Below are positions 46,562-55,156 of a DNA stretch of 64,000 bases, one piece after another. The DNA lies in NCBI GenBank assembly GCA_002842985.1, contig PHEQ01000007.1:54659-118658 (forward strand). The letters run 5' to 3'. Below the pieces are notes generated by a model. The model did no database searches and was not told where the DNA came from. It saw only the letters and a program-made list of their open reading frames with translations. Positions within the stretch are counted from its first letter, which is position 1. Every line of letters begins with the position of its first letter. The position numbers and the translations under genes are program-made. The stretch is from Alphaproteobacteria bacterium HGW-Alphaproteobacteria-1 (GTDB lineage Bacteria > Pseudomonadota > Alphaproteobacteria > Rhodobacterales > Rhodobacteraceae).

Positions 46562-47503
46562 TCAGTAGGTCTCCACATCGTTCACGAGGGTGGCGGTGCA
46601 CATCCGGCCGACGACGCTGTCGCGGGCGGCCTGCCAGTCGAAGGTGGCCTGGACGCCCTGCGGCCCGGAGATCTCGATGCGCGGGCGCGGCAGGTAGACG
46701 GCGTGCACGGTGAAGGTGAAGCTCTCGCCGGACGGCAGGACGTAGGCGAATTCCATCTCGCAGGCCTCGCCATTGATCGCCTGCGTCACCAGCGTCTGGT
46801 CGGCGAAGCGCACCTCGATCCGGCCGGTCAGCCCGGCGATGGACGGGTCCGCGCCGTCGATGCGACCGTCCGAGCGGATGGTCTCGATCCGGTCGAGATT
46901 GTTGGCATAGGTGATCTCGGCCGAGACCACGTTCCCAAGCGCGGTGCCATTCCGCGTGATCGCGCCGTTGAAATGACCGAAGCGTTTCAGCTCCAGCGCG
47001 GCGGGCGTTCCGGCGCTGGTGTTCGTGCCCACACTCTCGCCCTGCGCCACCAGCCGCGCGGTGGCAGTCAACAGGCCCGAGCGCTGCATCTGCCAGGTGA
47101 CCTGATCGAGCACGCAGCCGGAATACATCGCGTAGCGCGGCACCTCGGGCATGCCAGTCTCGATCGACATGCTCGGCAGCGTCCAGGACCCTGACTGGAA
47201 CTCGTGGCTGTACGGGGCCTCCGCGCCCGTGGTCGTCGGTGCGCCGAAGGCGGCCTTCAGCCAGAAGCCGAAGGCCTCGGCGTCGAGCGGCACCACGACG
47301 TCGCCGTCCGCCGTGACCGCGTCCTTGATCGGCGCCAGCGGATCACGGCCGTAGCCCAAGAGCTCCGAGTTCAGCAGAGGCTGTTCCGCGCCGAGCGACG
47401 TGCTGGCGAAGGGCATGCGGGTGAAGCCGCTGACGGGCGGCGTTCCGTAGGTCGTCTCGAACGCAAGCGCCATCAGCGCCCGCGCCCCCTGGGCTCGTGC
47501 CAT
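46562..47503 (-). CDS. Major tail tube protein
   Basis: 313 residues from the ATG at 47503 (GGAG upstream). It begins MARAQGARALMALAFETTYG and is beta-rich with GFTRMPFASTSLG and SGSWTLPSMSIETGMPEVPR, like phage tail tube proteins of roseobacter siphophages. It polymerises into the tail tube around the tape measure. The GIY-YIG cargo gene lies immediately upstream on the other strand. Confidence 0.8.
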   Translation of the reverse strand: MARAQGARALMALAFETTYGTPPVSGFTRMPFASTSLGAEQPLLNSELLGYGRDPLAPIKDAVTADGDVVVPLDAEAFGFWLKAAFGAPTTTGAEAPYSHEFQSGSWTLPSMSIETGMPEVPRYAMYSGCVLDQVTWQMQRSGLLTATARLVAQGESVGTNTSAGTPAALELKRFGHFNGAITRNGTALGNVVSAEITYANNLDRIETIRSDGRIDGADPSIAGLTGRIEVRFADQTLVTQAINGEACEMEFAYVLPSGESFTFTVHAVYLPRPRIEISGPQGVQATFDWQAARDSVVGRMCTATLVNDVETY

Positions 47504-47608
47504 GGTGTTCTCCTTTCTTTGCCTCGCTGGGCAGATCACATAAAGCGGCGTTGCTGCCGAGTTACGCTGGGCTTAGGCTGCACCCAACGGGCTGAGAGCA
47601 GAGCTGCT

Positions 47609-48496
47609 ATGGATTTCAAGGACCTATTGCGCCTTCAAGGATACGACCCAGACCTCAGAGAGCGCATTGTCCTGCTGCGCCACCGCCCCTTCGAGACCCG
47701 ACTTGCCCACGCGATGCCGTGGATTGTCGAAGAACGCCCGGACCTTTTCGAAGTCTACCAGTCCGTCCCCGGCCGACCCAAAGCCGCCCTGCGTCGGGCC
47801 GAATTCGTGGCGAGCTTCCTGGGACTCTCGCCCGGCACAGCGCACTTCGTCGGGCTTTATCGCATTGGCGAGGCGCGCGCGCTCGACCATGATGCCTTCT
47901 GGCGCATTCCGGAGAACCTTACCCTCAGCGAAATGGGATACGAGGGTTTCACAGCCGATCACGCAGACCGGGTGGGAGCCGAGCTTCAGTTCGATCTGGA
48001 GCGCCTTCCTTTCTACAGCCACTGGCGCGGTCGGCTGGTCATCGATTTTCCGCCGCCGGAGCGGTCATGGTTCCGGTGGGTGGACCGCGGGATCTTTCCT
48101 GTCAGCGCGATCCTCGAGGAAAGCGCTTTCGCAGCCCCGCCGCCTAACTGGCGCGAGATCGATCTCACCTTCGCGGAACTCTTGGCGCTACCGGCGTCTT
48201 GGCGGGCGCGGCTGGCTGATTGGCGCGGGATCTACCTCATTTTCGATGAAAGCGATCGTCGGGCCTATGTCGGCTCCGCCTACGGTCGCGAAAACATTTA
48301 CGGTCGGTGGCAGGTCTACGCCCGCGATGGTCACGGTGGAAACCGCGAACTGCGCGGCCGCGACCCTCACAATTATCGGTTCAGCATTCTCGAACGCCTT
48401 GCGCCAGACCTGCCAGCTGAAGATGTCATCGCTCGCGAGAACAGCTGGAAGCTGCGGCTCCATTCGCGGCAACCGTTAGGTCTCAACGCCAACTGA
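47609..48496 (+). CDS. GIY-YIG nuclease-domain protein (cargo gene)
   Basis: 295 residues on the strand opposite to the tail genes. The C-terminal third has a GIY-YIG core: RGIYLIFDESDRRAYVGSAY, then an Arg and Tyr in IYGRWQVYARDGHGG, and a Glu near ENSWKLRLHSR. The N-terminal 200 residues (LGLSPGTAHFVGLYRIGEAR and similar) are not recognised and could be a sensor or DNA-binding part. It fits either a homing-type nuclease or an anti-phage effector. Base composition is slightly less GC-rich than the tail genes. Confidence 0.8.
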   Translation: MDFKDLLRLQGYDPDLRERIVLLRHRPFETRLAHAMPWIVEERPDLFEVYQSVPGRPKAALRRAEFVASFLGLSPGTAHFVGLYRIGEARALDHDAFWRIPENLTLSEMGYEGFTADHADRVGAELQFDLERLPFYSHWRGRLVIDFPPPERSWFRWVDRGIFPVSAILEESAFAAPPPNWREIDLTFAELLALPASWRARLADWRGIYLIFDESDRRAYVGSAYGRENIYGRWQVYARDGHGGNRELRGRDPHNYRFSILERLAPDLPAEDVIARENSWKLRLHSRQPLGLNAN

Positions 48497-48497
48497 G

Positions 48498-48920
48498 TCA
48501 CCCACCAAGAGGATCGTCCGTCGAATAGTGCAAGACGACTTGGATCACGGCCGCCTTCAGGCTCGCCGCGCCCTCGACCGGCAGATCGACCGGGCGCGGC
48601 GCTTCCGCCTCGACCCAATCGCAAAGCCCACCGAGCGTGCGGTCGGCGGTGAGTGCCGCGCCGACGCTGGCGGTCAGCGTGTCGAAGGCGAGGTCACGGT
48701 CGGCACCCTGCACGACCGCCTCGATCTCGGCGCGGTGCTGGTAGTGGTAGCGCAGCGGCGACAGCGTTACCTCCGGTTCGCCCGGCTCGCCGTCGCGCAG
48801 GATCAGCAGCCCCTCGGCCGGAACGCGCTCTGGCAGGACGTCGCCGCGCAGGGCGGTGGCGGGCAGTGCCGAGAGCCGCGCGTGCAGCGCGGCGAGGATG
48901 GTTTCGCGAGGGCTGGGCAC
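48498..48920 (-). CDS. Tail terminator-like protein
   Basis: 140 residues: MPSPRETILAALHARLSALP, then VLPERVPAEGLLILRDGEPG and ATLSPLRYHYQHRAEIEAVV-type sequence near the middle. This matches the small tail-terminator proteins encoded between head-tail joining and tube genes in related siphophages, which are often mis-named acyl-CoA transferase in databases. It sits between the two oppositely oriented nuclease genes. Confidence 0.7.
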   Translation of the reverse strand: MPSPRETILAALHARLSALPATALRGDVLPERVPAEGLLILRDGEPGEPEVTLSPLRYHYQHRAEIEAVVQGADRDLAFDTLTASVGAALTADRTLGGLCDWVEAEAPRPVDLPVEGAASLKAAVIQVVLHYSTDDPLGG

Positions 48921-49017
48921 GGTTCTCTGCCGATCATCACATCAATAAATGTCGTCTTGTGCGTTTGCACTGATTTCGACACGGTTATGTTCAGGCGCAC
49001 TCTTGAGAGGTTCGATA

Positions 49018-49941
49018 ATGCTGTTCAACGTCGACAAGGCTCTCAGTCTGCCGGATATTCGTCACATTGTCGCAAAGCGTGATGAAGTACTCGATCGTTT
49101 CGGGCCGATATTCCGAGATCCGCAAAGTCTGACCAAGCAGGACTATCTGGATTTCCTCAGTTTCAAGCACAATCACCACTGGACAGGTTTAGAACGCCTG
49201 GGGCGCCGAGCCACAGATGATATGGAAAGTCTGCGAGAAGCTATAACCGTCCTAGTAGACGAAACAAAACCGATCGCGGACAGATTTGTTTCCGCCCTTT
49301 CTATGGTGAGTGGAGCCGGTCCGGCCACTCTCACACCCATATTACTCTTGGCGTATCCTGATCGCTACGGGGTTTGGAACGGCACCAGCGAACCCGAAAT
49401 GCGGGAACGAGGTGTATGGCCAGCTTTCCCCCACGGTACTTCCGAGGGGGAACGGTATGAAATAATCAATTCCGTGCTCCTCCGGCTGGCAAAAGACTTG
49501 AAAGTGGACCTGTGGACACTCGACGCCCTCTGGTGGATGAGCAAGCTGGAACGTAATAACACTGGACACTACCTTGGCTCCAGGGACATCGCGATCTGGA
49601 ACATGGCTGAACAGGCCAACCAAACGGCGAAGCAGTCCTACGGGCAGACAGTGGAACGCACTATCAAGAACAAGGACCTCCGGCTCTCGAAAGAAGCTCT
49701 CATCGCCCATCTTAAAGAGCTGCTGGAGGAAACAGGTGATAGGTGCGCCATTTCAGGAGTTATCTTGCAGTTTGACGGTCCAGACTTGCAATTGCGACCG
49801 TCTTTGGATCGCATTGACAGCTCCGGCCACTACGAACTCGGAAATCTCCAAGTTGTGGCTCGTTTCATCAACTTCTGGAAGCGTGATACCGAGGATTTCG
49901 AGTTCCGTCGACTGCTGGCTATTGTGCGAGGAGAATCTTAG
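49018..49941 (+). CDS. HNH nuclease-domain protein (cargo gene)
   Basis: 307 residues from the ATG at 49018 (GAGAGG upstream). The C-terminus is an HNH-like fold: CAISG, then RPSLDRIDSSGHYELGNLQV, the pattern seen in phage and defence HNH proteins. The N-terminal 220 residues are helical, with ALSMVSGAGPATLTPILLLA and DRYGVWNG, reminiscent of sensor domains of defence nucleases. On the plus strand inside the minus-strand structural module, and noticeably less GC-rich than its neighbours, so acquired separately from the phage core. Confidence 0.78.
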   Translation: MLFNVDKALSLPDIRHIVAKRDEVLDRFGPIFRDPQSLTKQDYLDFLSFKHNHHWTGLERLGRRATDDMESLREAITVLVDETKPIADRFVSALSMVSGAGPATLTPILLLAYPDRYGVWNGTSEPEMRERGVWPAFPHGTSEGERYEIINSVLLRLAKDLKVDLWTLDALWWMSKLERNNTGHYLGSRDIAIWNMAEQANQTAKQSYGQTVERTIKNKDLRLSKEALIAHLKELLEETGDRCAISGVILQFDGPDLQLRPSLDRIDSSGHYELGNLQVVARFINFWKRDTEDFEFRRLLAIVRGES

Positions 49942-49960
49942 GCCCGACCCTTCTGGCCGC

Positions 49961-50599
49961 TCATGCTCGTCCCTCCACCCAATTGGCCACGATCAGCCCA
50001 GGCACGCTGTCCAATGCCCGGTCCGCGTCCCGCGCCAGGTCCAGCCGCTTCGGCAGCTTGACCTGCGGGACCAGCAGGAAGATCGGGGCGGTGACCTTGC
50101 CGCGGCCGGTCTTCGAGCGCGACACCACCGCCTGGCCCTTCGTGTTCAGGCGGCCCTCGGCCACCAGCAGGCTCGGACCCATGCGGCGATAGACGAAGCG
50201 CAGGCGCAGCCCGCGTCGCCGTTCCCATTCACCGGGCGTGATCCGGCCGCCGCGCAGGGACTTGCCTGCGGCTGGCAGCGGAATCGCCAGCCAGAACCCA
50301 TCCTTCGAGCGGATCAGCGGGCCGGTGTCATGCGCGCCCACGATGACCGGGGCCTTCGACCAGACCAAAGCGGCGGCGTCCAGGCTTTCGCCCGACCTCG
50401 GGAAGTTCTGGCTCCGGATTGAGTTGGCCAGCCGTGTGCCGAGCCCCGCGCCAGTGATCTGCAACCGCCATGCGCTCTTCAGCCCGGACCCGGCCTCGCG
50501 CATGGCGGCGGTGACGGCGCGTTCGCCCGCCGCGACCTCGGCCGCCATCATCGCGACGATGTCGGGATCGATGTCGAGCTTCAGCTTCATGGCCGTCAC
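49961..50599 (-). CDS. Minor tail/head-tail protein, DUF6441-like
   Basis: 212 residues (GTG at 50599 overlapping the previous stop, or ATG at 50590). KLKLDIDPDIVAMMAAEVAA and ITGAGLGTRLANSIRSQNFP match proteins at this position in related phages (DUF6441, as I remember it). Probably a head-tail connector or tail completion component. The C-terminus is basic and helical. Confidence 0.7.
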   Translation of the reverse strand: MTAMKLKLDIDPDIVAMMAAEVAAGERAVTAAMREAGSGLKSAWRLQITGAGLGTRLANSIRSQNFPRSGESLDAAALVWSKAPVIVGAHDTGPLIRSKDGFWLAIPLPAAGKSLRGGRITPGEWERRRGLRLRFVYRRMGPSLLVAEGRLNTKGQAVVSRSKTGRGKVTAPIFLLVPQVKLPKRLDLARDADRALDSVPGLIVANWVEGRA

Positions 50600-50907
50600 G
50601 CGGGCCTCAGATCGACGGTCCAGACCAGCAGCTCGCGGTCGCGGACGGGCTCTCCCTGGATCAGGAATGCGTCGCCGTCGATCTCGATGCGGTCGCCGGG
50701 GCGTGGGATCGGCACCTCAGCCACGCGCAGATCGATCCGCGTGGTCTCGGACCAGAGTCGCGCGTCGCCGAAGTCGGTCACGGCATCGGCGCGCCGGGCG
50801 ACGACGCGCACCAGCTGGGGCGCGCCGCCGTCGGCGATGAAGACCGCGTCCCGGCCGACATTCGGATCGGCGAAGAGCGCGCCGACGGCGGCGGCGAAGG
50901 CGCTCAT
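50596..50907 (-). CDS. Head-tail joining protein
   Basis: 103 residues with a compact beta pattern (RIDLRVAEVPIPRPGDRIEI, FLIQGEPVRDRELLVWTVDL), the usual shape of short head-tail adaptor proteins. One gene downstream of the DUF2190 protein and overlapping the next gene by 4 bases. Assignment is from position and fold pattern. Confidence 0.65.
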   Translation of the reverse strand: MSAFAAAVGALFADPNVGRDAVFIADGGAPQLVRVVARRADAVTDFGDARLWSETTRIDLRVAEVPIPRPGDRIEIDGDAFLIQGEPVRDRELLVWTVDLRPA

Positions 50908-51242
50908 CAGAACGTCGCGTTCAGGCGCACCCGGCCGATGGTGTCGCCCGCGCTGCTCGCCACTGCCTCGACGGCCACGCCGATCAGGGTGTTGTCAGTC
51001 GCGACCGTGGTGCAGCGCTTGTTGGTGTCGTCCCAATAGACCTTGGCGCCGACGGTCCAGGCCTGGGAGCCGACCTTGGTGATCTCGAACACGCCGACGA
51101 GCGCGGTCTCTACGGGGTCGCCGAGGGCGGCGGCGCCAGCCGCGATGCCGAAGATCGAGTCGACGAGCAGGCCATCGCCGGAGGCGACGGCATAGGGCGC
51201 GGTCAGGGTGATGGTGTTGCCGGGCTGGACGTAGTTTTTCAT
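50907..51242 (-). CDS. DUF2190 capsid decoration-like protein
   Basis: 111 residues: KNYVQPGNTITLTAPYAVAS, LLVDSIFGIAAGAAALGDPV and AKVYWDDTNKRCTTVATDNT fit DUF2190, small trimeric capsid-cement proteins that stabilise the head. It directly follows the capsid gene in reading direction, as expected. Confidence 0.82.
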   Translation of the reverse strand: MKNYVQPGNTITLTAPYAVASGDGLLVDSIFGIAAGAAALGDPVETALVGVFEITKVGSQAWTVGAKVYWDDTNKRCTTVATDNTLIGVAVEAVASSAGDTIGRVRLNATF

Positions 51243-51319
51243 GGGGATGATCCTCGTGGAAAGACGAAGGGCGGCCCGTCAGGACCGCCCGTGTGTCAGG
51301 GTTCGGGATGGGGTGCGGG

Positions 51320-53383
51320 TTATGCGCCCGGGTTCTTGTAGAGGCCGCGCCAGTCGATGGCCTTGGCGCCGAAGTCGAGGCGGCACTTGATCTCGACGCC
51401 GTCGACGTCGAAGCCGTTGCGGGTCTCGATGTAGGCGCCCTGCTGACCCTCGAGATAGGCGTACTCGATGGTGTCGATCTGGTTTGGGCTTGCCGCCAGA
51501 TACCAGGCGGTCTCGCTGGCGGCATCGAGCCGGGGCTCGCTGATCGGCGCCAACGTCCGGATCGACTGCGGCACCACGCTGGACGTCGCGGCGGGCACCA
51601 GGTTCTGGGCGACCAGCTGCTCGGCCTTCAGCTCCAGCGAGGCGGGCACGATCAGGAAGGCCGGGCGGACGTTCAGCACCGTCTTCTTGTCGAGGCCGGT
51701 CTGCTTGGCCATGGCGGCGCGGGCCGCACCGACGCTGCTCACATCGAGCGCCGCTCCGGTGCCTGCGAGGTTCTTGTGCGTGGTGTGGAAGAGCGCGTTG
51801 CCGTCGGCCATCGCCGGGTTGGCGGTGATGATGCCCCAGACCACGTCCGATTCCAGCTGCGCGATGGAATTGCCGTACATCGCCGGGATCCGGGTAAAGG
51901 CGTCGAGATCGTCGTTGATCAGCGTCTGGCGGGTGATCGCGACCACCCGGCCATAGGTCTTCACCTTGTAGCTCTCCTTGCTCTCACCCAGCGTCCCGCG
52001 CTTGAACTCGCCGCTCTCGCCAACCTCGAGCAGCTGCGGGGCTTCGCCGAGCTGGACACGGTGCATCGCCTTGAAGTCGGTGGCGAGCACCTGGCGACAG
52101 AACAGCATGAACGTCCGGGGATAGGCCTCGTAAGCCTGCCGCAGGGTCTTGTTGGTGACGGCGGACAGGATCTCGGGGAAGTCGGAGGTCGAATGCAGGG
52201 CCCGCGTCGCCACCTCGTCGCGCGACAGGCCCCGCGTGTTCACGCCAGCATTGCCGAGGCTTTCACGAGCCAGTTCCAGCAGCGTCATGCCGCGGTACTG
52301 GCGCGCGGCATCCTCCAGCTGGAACAGAGTCGGGCTGTAGCGGTGCAGCAGCGCGTTCGCCACCGCATCGCGGCGGGTGATGCGCTCATCCCGGCCGCCG
52401 AGCGGAACGGAGACATGGGGGAAGGTCCGGGTCTCGTCCGACTTGGCCGCGACCTGGTCGAGGATCAGGCGGCGGGACTCGTCGACGCTGACGCCGCGCT
52501 TCACCAGGTCCTCGGCGAAGCCCCGCTCGAGGTTCAGGCGGCCCGCGAGATCGTAGATGGTGGAGACGCGGTCGCGCTCGGCCTCGCGGGCGCGGGTGGC
52601 GACCGCTTCGGTGTCGGGCGCAGCAGGCGCATCGGTATTTTTAAGCTTCGGCTGGGTGCGCGTCTCATTGGCGGCGACCTTCGGGTCGGACGCAGCCGCT
52701 TTCGGCTCGGTCATGGGGGTGTCCTCGGTTTCGACCGGCTCGGTCGGCTGGGTGGTGGCGGTTGCGGCGTCGCTCGCCGGGGTCTGGGTCTTGTCCGTCA
52801 TCGGGATCGGTCCTTTCGTGGTGGAAGGGGCGTCCCGGCGGTGGAGGACGCAGTCGTGAAGGGGGTGCTGGGCGCGGAAGCCCGCGGCGGGGTCGGCGCC
52901 CACCGCGACGGCGGAGACCTCGAAGGGCGTCCAGTCCACCGCGCGCCAAAGCTCGCGCGCGGCCTCGGGTTTCGAGACTTCGAAGCGGTGGACCTGGTAG
53001 CCGATCGAGACCGCGCGGATGTGCCCGGCCTGGATGTCACGCCAGATCGGCTCGACATCGGCACGCTCGCTGATCCGCACCAGCGCGATGCCGCGCCCGT
53101 TCTCGATCCGCGCAGAGCCCGGCACGACCGAGCCGATCACCGCATCCAGCGTGTCGAGCTCGTGCACCTTCAGGAAGGGCGCGCCCGCGTTCAGCCGGTC
53201 GAGCCGGACATGGGCGGGGTCGAGGCTCAGCTCCTCGTCATAGGGCTCGCCGAAGAAGGTCGCGCGGCGGACGCGGGCGCCTGCCGACCAGACCACCTCG
53301 ACGGTGCGGCTGTCGGCATCGGCCGTGTTCGGCGCAAGCTCCGCCGACCGGCGCATGGCCGGCAGTTCGATCATCGTGTCCAT
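51320..53383 (-). CDS. Prohead protease-major capsid protein fusion
   Basis: 687 residues. About 1-190 is an HK97/S78-type prohead protease with candidate catalytic His in FLKVHELD and Ser in IRAVSIGYQVHRF. About 190-300 is a low-complexity Thr/Pro/Ala linker (scaffold-like delta region). About 300-687 is an HK97-type capsid (SQLEAVW-like and YAYLEGQQGAYIETRNGFDV near the end). Such fusions self-cleave during head maturation. The linker contains a possible internal start (PIPMTDKTQTPAS), so a separate capsid polypeptide might also be made. Confidence 0.87.
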   Translation of the reverse strand: MDTMIELPAMRRSAELAPNTADADSRTVEVVWSAGARVRRATFFGEPYDEELSLDPAHVRLDRLNAGAPFLKVHELDTLDAVIGSVVPGSARIENGRGIALVRISERADVEPIWRDIQAGHIRAVSIGYQVHRFEVSKPEAARELWRAVDWTPFEVSAVAVGADPAAGFRAQHPLHDCVLHRRDAPSTTKGPIPMTDKTQTPASDAATATTQPTEPVETEDTPMTEPKAAASDPKVAANETRTQPKLKNTDAPAAPDTEAVATRAREAERDRVSTIYDLAGRLNLERGFAEDLVKRGVSVDESRRLILDQVAAKSDETRTFPHVSVPLGGRDERITRRDAVANALLHRYSPTLFQLEDAARQYRGMTLLELARESLGNAGVNTRGLSRDEVATRALHSTSDFPEILSAVTNKTLRQAYEAYPRTFMLFCRQVLATDFKAMHRVQLGEAPQLLEVGESGEFKRGTLGESKESYKVKTYGRVVAITRQTLINDDLDAFTRIPAMYGNSIAQLESDVVWGIITANPAMADGNALFHTTHKNLAGTGAALDVSSVGAARAAMAKQTGLDKKTVLNVRPAFLIVPASLELKAEQLVAQNLVPAATSSVVPQSIRTLAPISEPRLDAASETAWYLAASPNQIDTIEYAYLEGQQGAYIETRNGFDVDGVEIKCRLDFGAKAIDWRGLYKNPGA

Positions 53384-53388
53384 GAAGG

Positions 53389-54945
53389 TCAGTCCTGTTG
53401 GTCGGCCTGCGCCGGGTCATTGTCCGCGTCGGCGGCCGGGTCGTCGGTGTCTGGTTCGTCGGCGGCCGGATCGGTCGCTGGATCGCTTGTCTGGGCGCTG
53501 CCGGTCTTGGTGACCCGCCGCGGGTCGCTGTCGAGCACCAGCCCCAGCGCATCGAGCTTGGCGTTGGTGGCGGCGATCTCGGCCAGAACCGCGTCGGGGT
53601 TTCGGCCCTGCCGCGCGATCACCTCGGCCAGCGTCATGGTGCCCGAGCGGATCGACAGCAGGTTGGCCATCGCGTCCTTCTGCGGATCGACCGCCTCGAA
53701 CTTCGGCGGCGACCATTCGACCGGCACGACTGGCGACGGGATCTGCCCCGCCGCCCATGCGGCTTCCGTGAACCAGCGCCAGACTGGCGCGCAGAGCATC
53801 GGAATGAACAGCTGCCACTGCACGGCGTCGATCTGGCGGCGGAACTCCACGAGCCCCGCCCGGATCGAGGAATAGTTCACTTGGCTGAGATCGCCGGTCA
53901 GCAGCTCGTAGGGCACGCGGAAGCCCGCCGAGATGGTGTGCAGGCTGGCCCGCTTGTACTCACCGTAGCCGCCGGTGGCCGATGGCTGGTTGAACCGGAT
54001 GTCCTTTCCGCCGCGGGCATAGGCGATCAGCCCCGGCTCGAACTGCTCGACCCGGTTGCCGTCGGCATCGACCACGGAGGGTGCGATGCCCTGTTGCGCC
54101 TCGTCGTCACCGAAGACGATGGCGGTGACGCAGGCCTCGGTCTTCTTGCGGACCAGCTCGGCCACCTCGTAGTCGTCGAGATCGCGCAAGCTGCGGATCA
54201 CCGGCGCGCCCCAGGGAACGCCGCGCGCCTGCGTGCGCTGCTTCTCGTAGACATGGGCGATCTCGGTCGCCGGGACCGGGCGGCTCTGCAGGCCGTTCTG
54301 CAAGGCGCCATAGGCGTCGCCCGGATGCTCGGCATGGAGCCAGTACGCGCGGCGCTTGCCGACCGGGTCGAACTCGATCCCCTGCACCAGCCGTCCCGCG
54401 CCGAGGGCGCCGGATTTGGTGGCGTCGAGGAAGTCGGCCTCCAGCACCTGCAGCTGCAGCGGCACCGGCGGACCGTCGCTTGCCCGACGCAGCCTTCGAC
54501 GGACCAGGACTTCGCCCGCCTCGACCATCTCGCGGCAGATCAGCGTTTGCAGGCCGTAGAAGTCGAGCTGGCCATCGGCGTCGCACTCCGCCGTCCAGCG
54601 CTCGAAAAGCGCGTCGACCTTGCGGTCCAGCGTGTCGTCGCCACTGGCGGCGCGGGGCATGATGCCCGCGCCGATGATGTTGTTGACCAGCACCGCGACG
54701 GCCTTGGCCGCATGCGGGTTGTTGCGCACCAGATCGCGCATCCGGTCGCGCAAGAGCGCCCCGGCCACGCCGATCTCGGTGTCGGCCGAGGATCCCGGAG
54801 CGCGCCAGCCCTCCGTCCGCCGCCCGCGCGCGGCCCCGTCATAGCCCCGCGTCAGGGTCTCGAAGGCCTGACGCGCCATCACGCGGCGCGCCGCCATGCG
54901 CGGTGCCACCGATGCGATGGCATGGTCGAACCAGTTCGCCGACAT
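53389..54945 (-). CDS. Phage portal protein, lambda type
   Basis: 518 residues. RMARRVMARQAFETLTRGYD-like start, then the family motif LVRNNPHAAKAVAVLVNNII, PVPATEIAHVYEKQR and YGEYKRASLHTISAGFRVPY with TGDLSQVNYSSIRAGLVEFR, all typical of lambda gpB portals. Dodecameric channel at the head vertex for DNA packaging. The C-terminus is acidic and repetitive (TDDPAADADNDPAQADQ). Confidence 0.93.
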   Translation of the reverse strand: MSANWFDHAIASVAPRMAARRVMARQAFETLTRGYDGAARGRRTEGWRAPGSSADTEIGVAGALLRDRMRDLVRNNPHAAKAVAVLVNNIIGAGIMPRAASGDDTLDRKVDALFERWTAECDADGQLDFYGLQTLICREMVEAGEVLVRRRLRRASDGPPVPLQLQVLEADFLDATKSGALGAGRLVQGIEFDPVGKRRAYWLHAEHPGDAYGALQNGLQSRPVPATEIAHVYEKQRTQARGVPWGAPVIRSLRDLDDYEVAELVRKKTEACVTAIVFGDDEAQQGIAPSVVDADGNRVEQFEPGLIAYARGGKDIRFNQPSATGGYGEYKRASLHTISAGFRVPYELLTGDLSQVNYSSIRAGLVEFRRQIDAVQWQLFIPMLCAPVWRWFTEAAWAAGQIPSPVVPVEWSPPKFEAVDPQKDAMANLLSIRSGTMTLAEVIARQGRNPDAVLAEIAATNAKLDALGLVLDSDPRRVTKTGSAQTSDPATDPAADEPDTDDPAADADNDPAQADQQD

Positions 54946-55154
54946 CAGCGATCCCCGCGCGAGAAGCCCGCCAGCCCGGCCACCGGCAGTGGTCGTGTGG
55001 TGCCTGCGATGGCGCGCTCGATGGTGCGGATGCGCGCCAGCAAGTCGTCAGCCGAACCGTAGTCGACGGACTTGCCGTCGTAGCTCACCCGGGTCGTGCC
55101 GCTGGCATAGGCGCGGCGCAGCGCCGAAAGCTCGGTTTCCGTCCAGTCGGTCAT
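54945..55154 (-). CDS. gpW-like head-tail joining protein
   Basis: 69 residues from the ATG at 55154: DWTETELSALRRAYASGTTR, VSYDGKSVDYGSADDLLARI. This is the standard size and motif set of lambda gpW, which closes the portal after packaging. Its ATG follows the large-terminase stop by two bases with GGATGG upstream, and its stop overlaps the portal start by one base. Confidence 0.88.
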   Translation of the reverse strand: MTDWTETELSALRRAYASGTTRVSYDGKSVDYGSADDLLARIRTIERAIAGTTRPLPVAGLAGFSRGDR

Positions 55155-55156
55155 GT

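Noticed and set aside
52557..53875. Plus-strand frames antisense to the capsid fusion
   Set aside because: Highly biased Arg/Gly composition and no domain; the capsid reading frame is certain.
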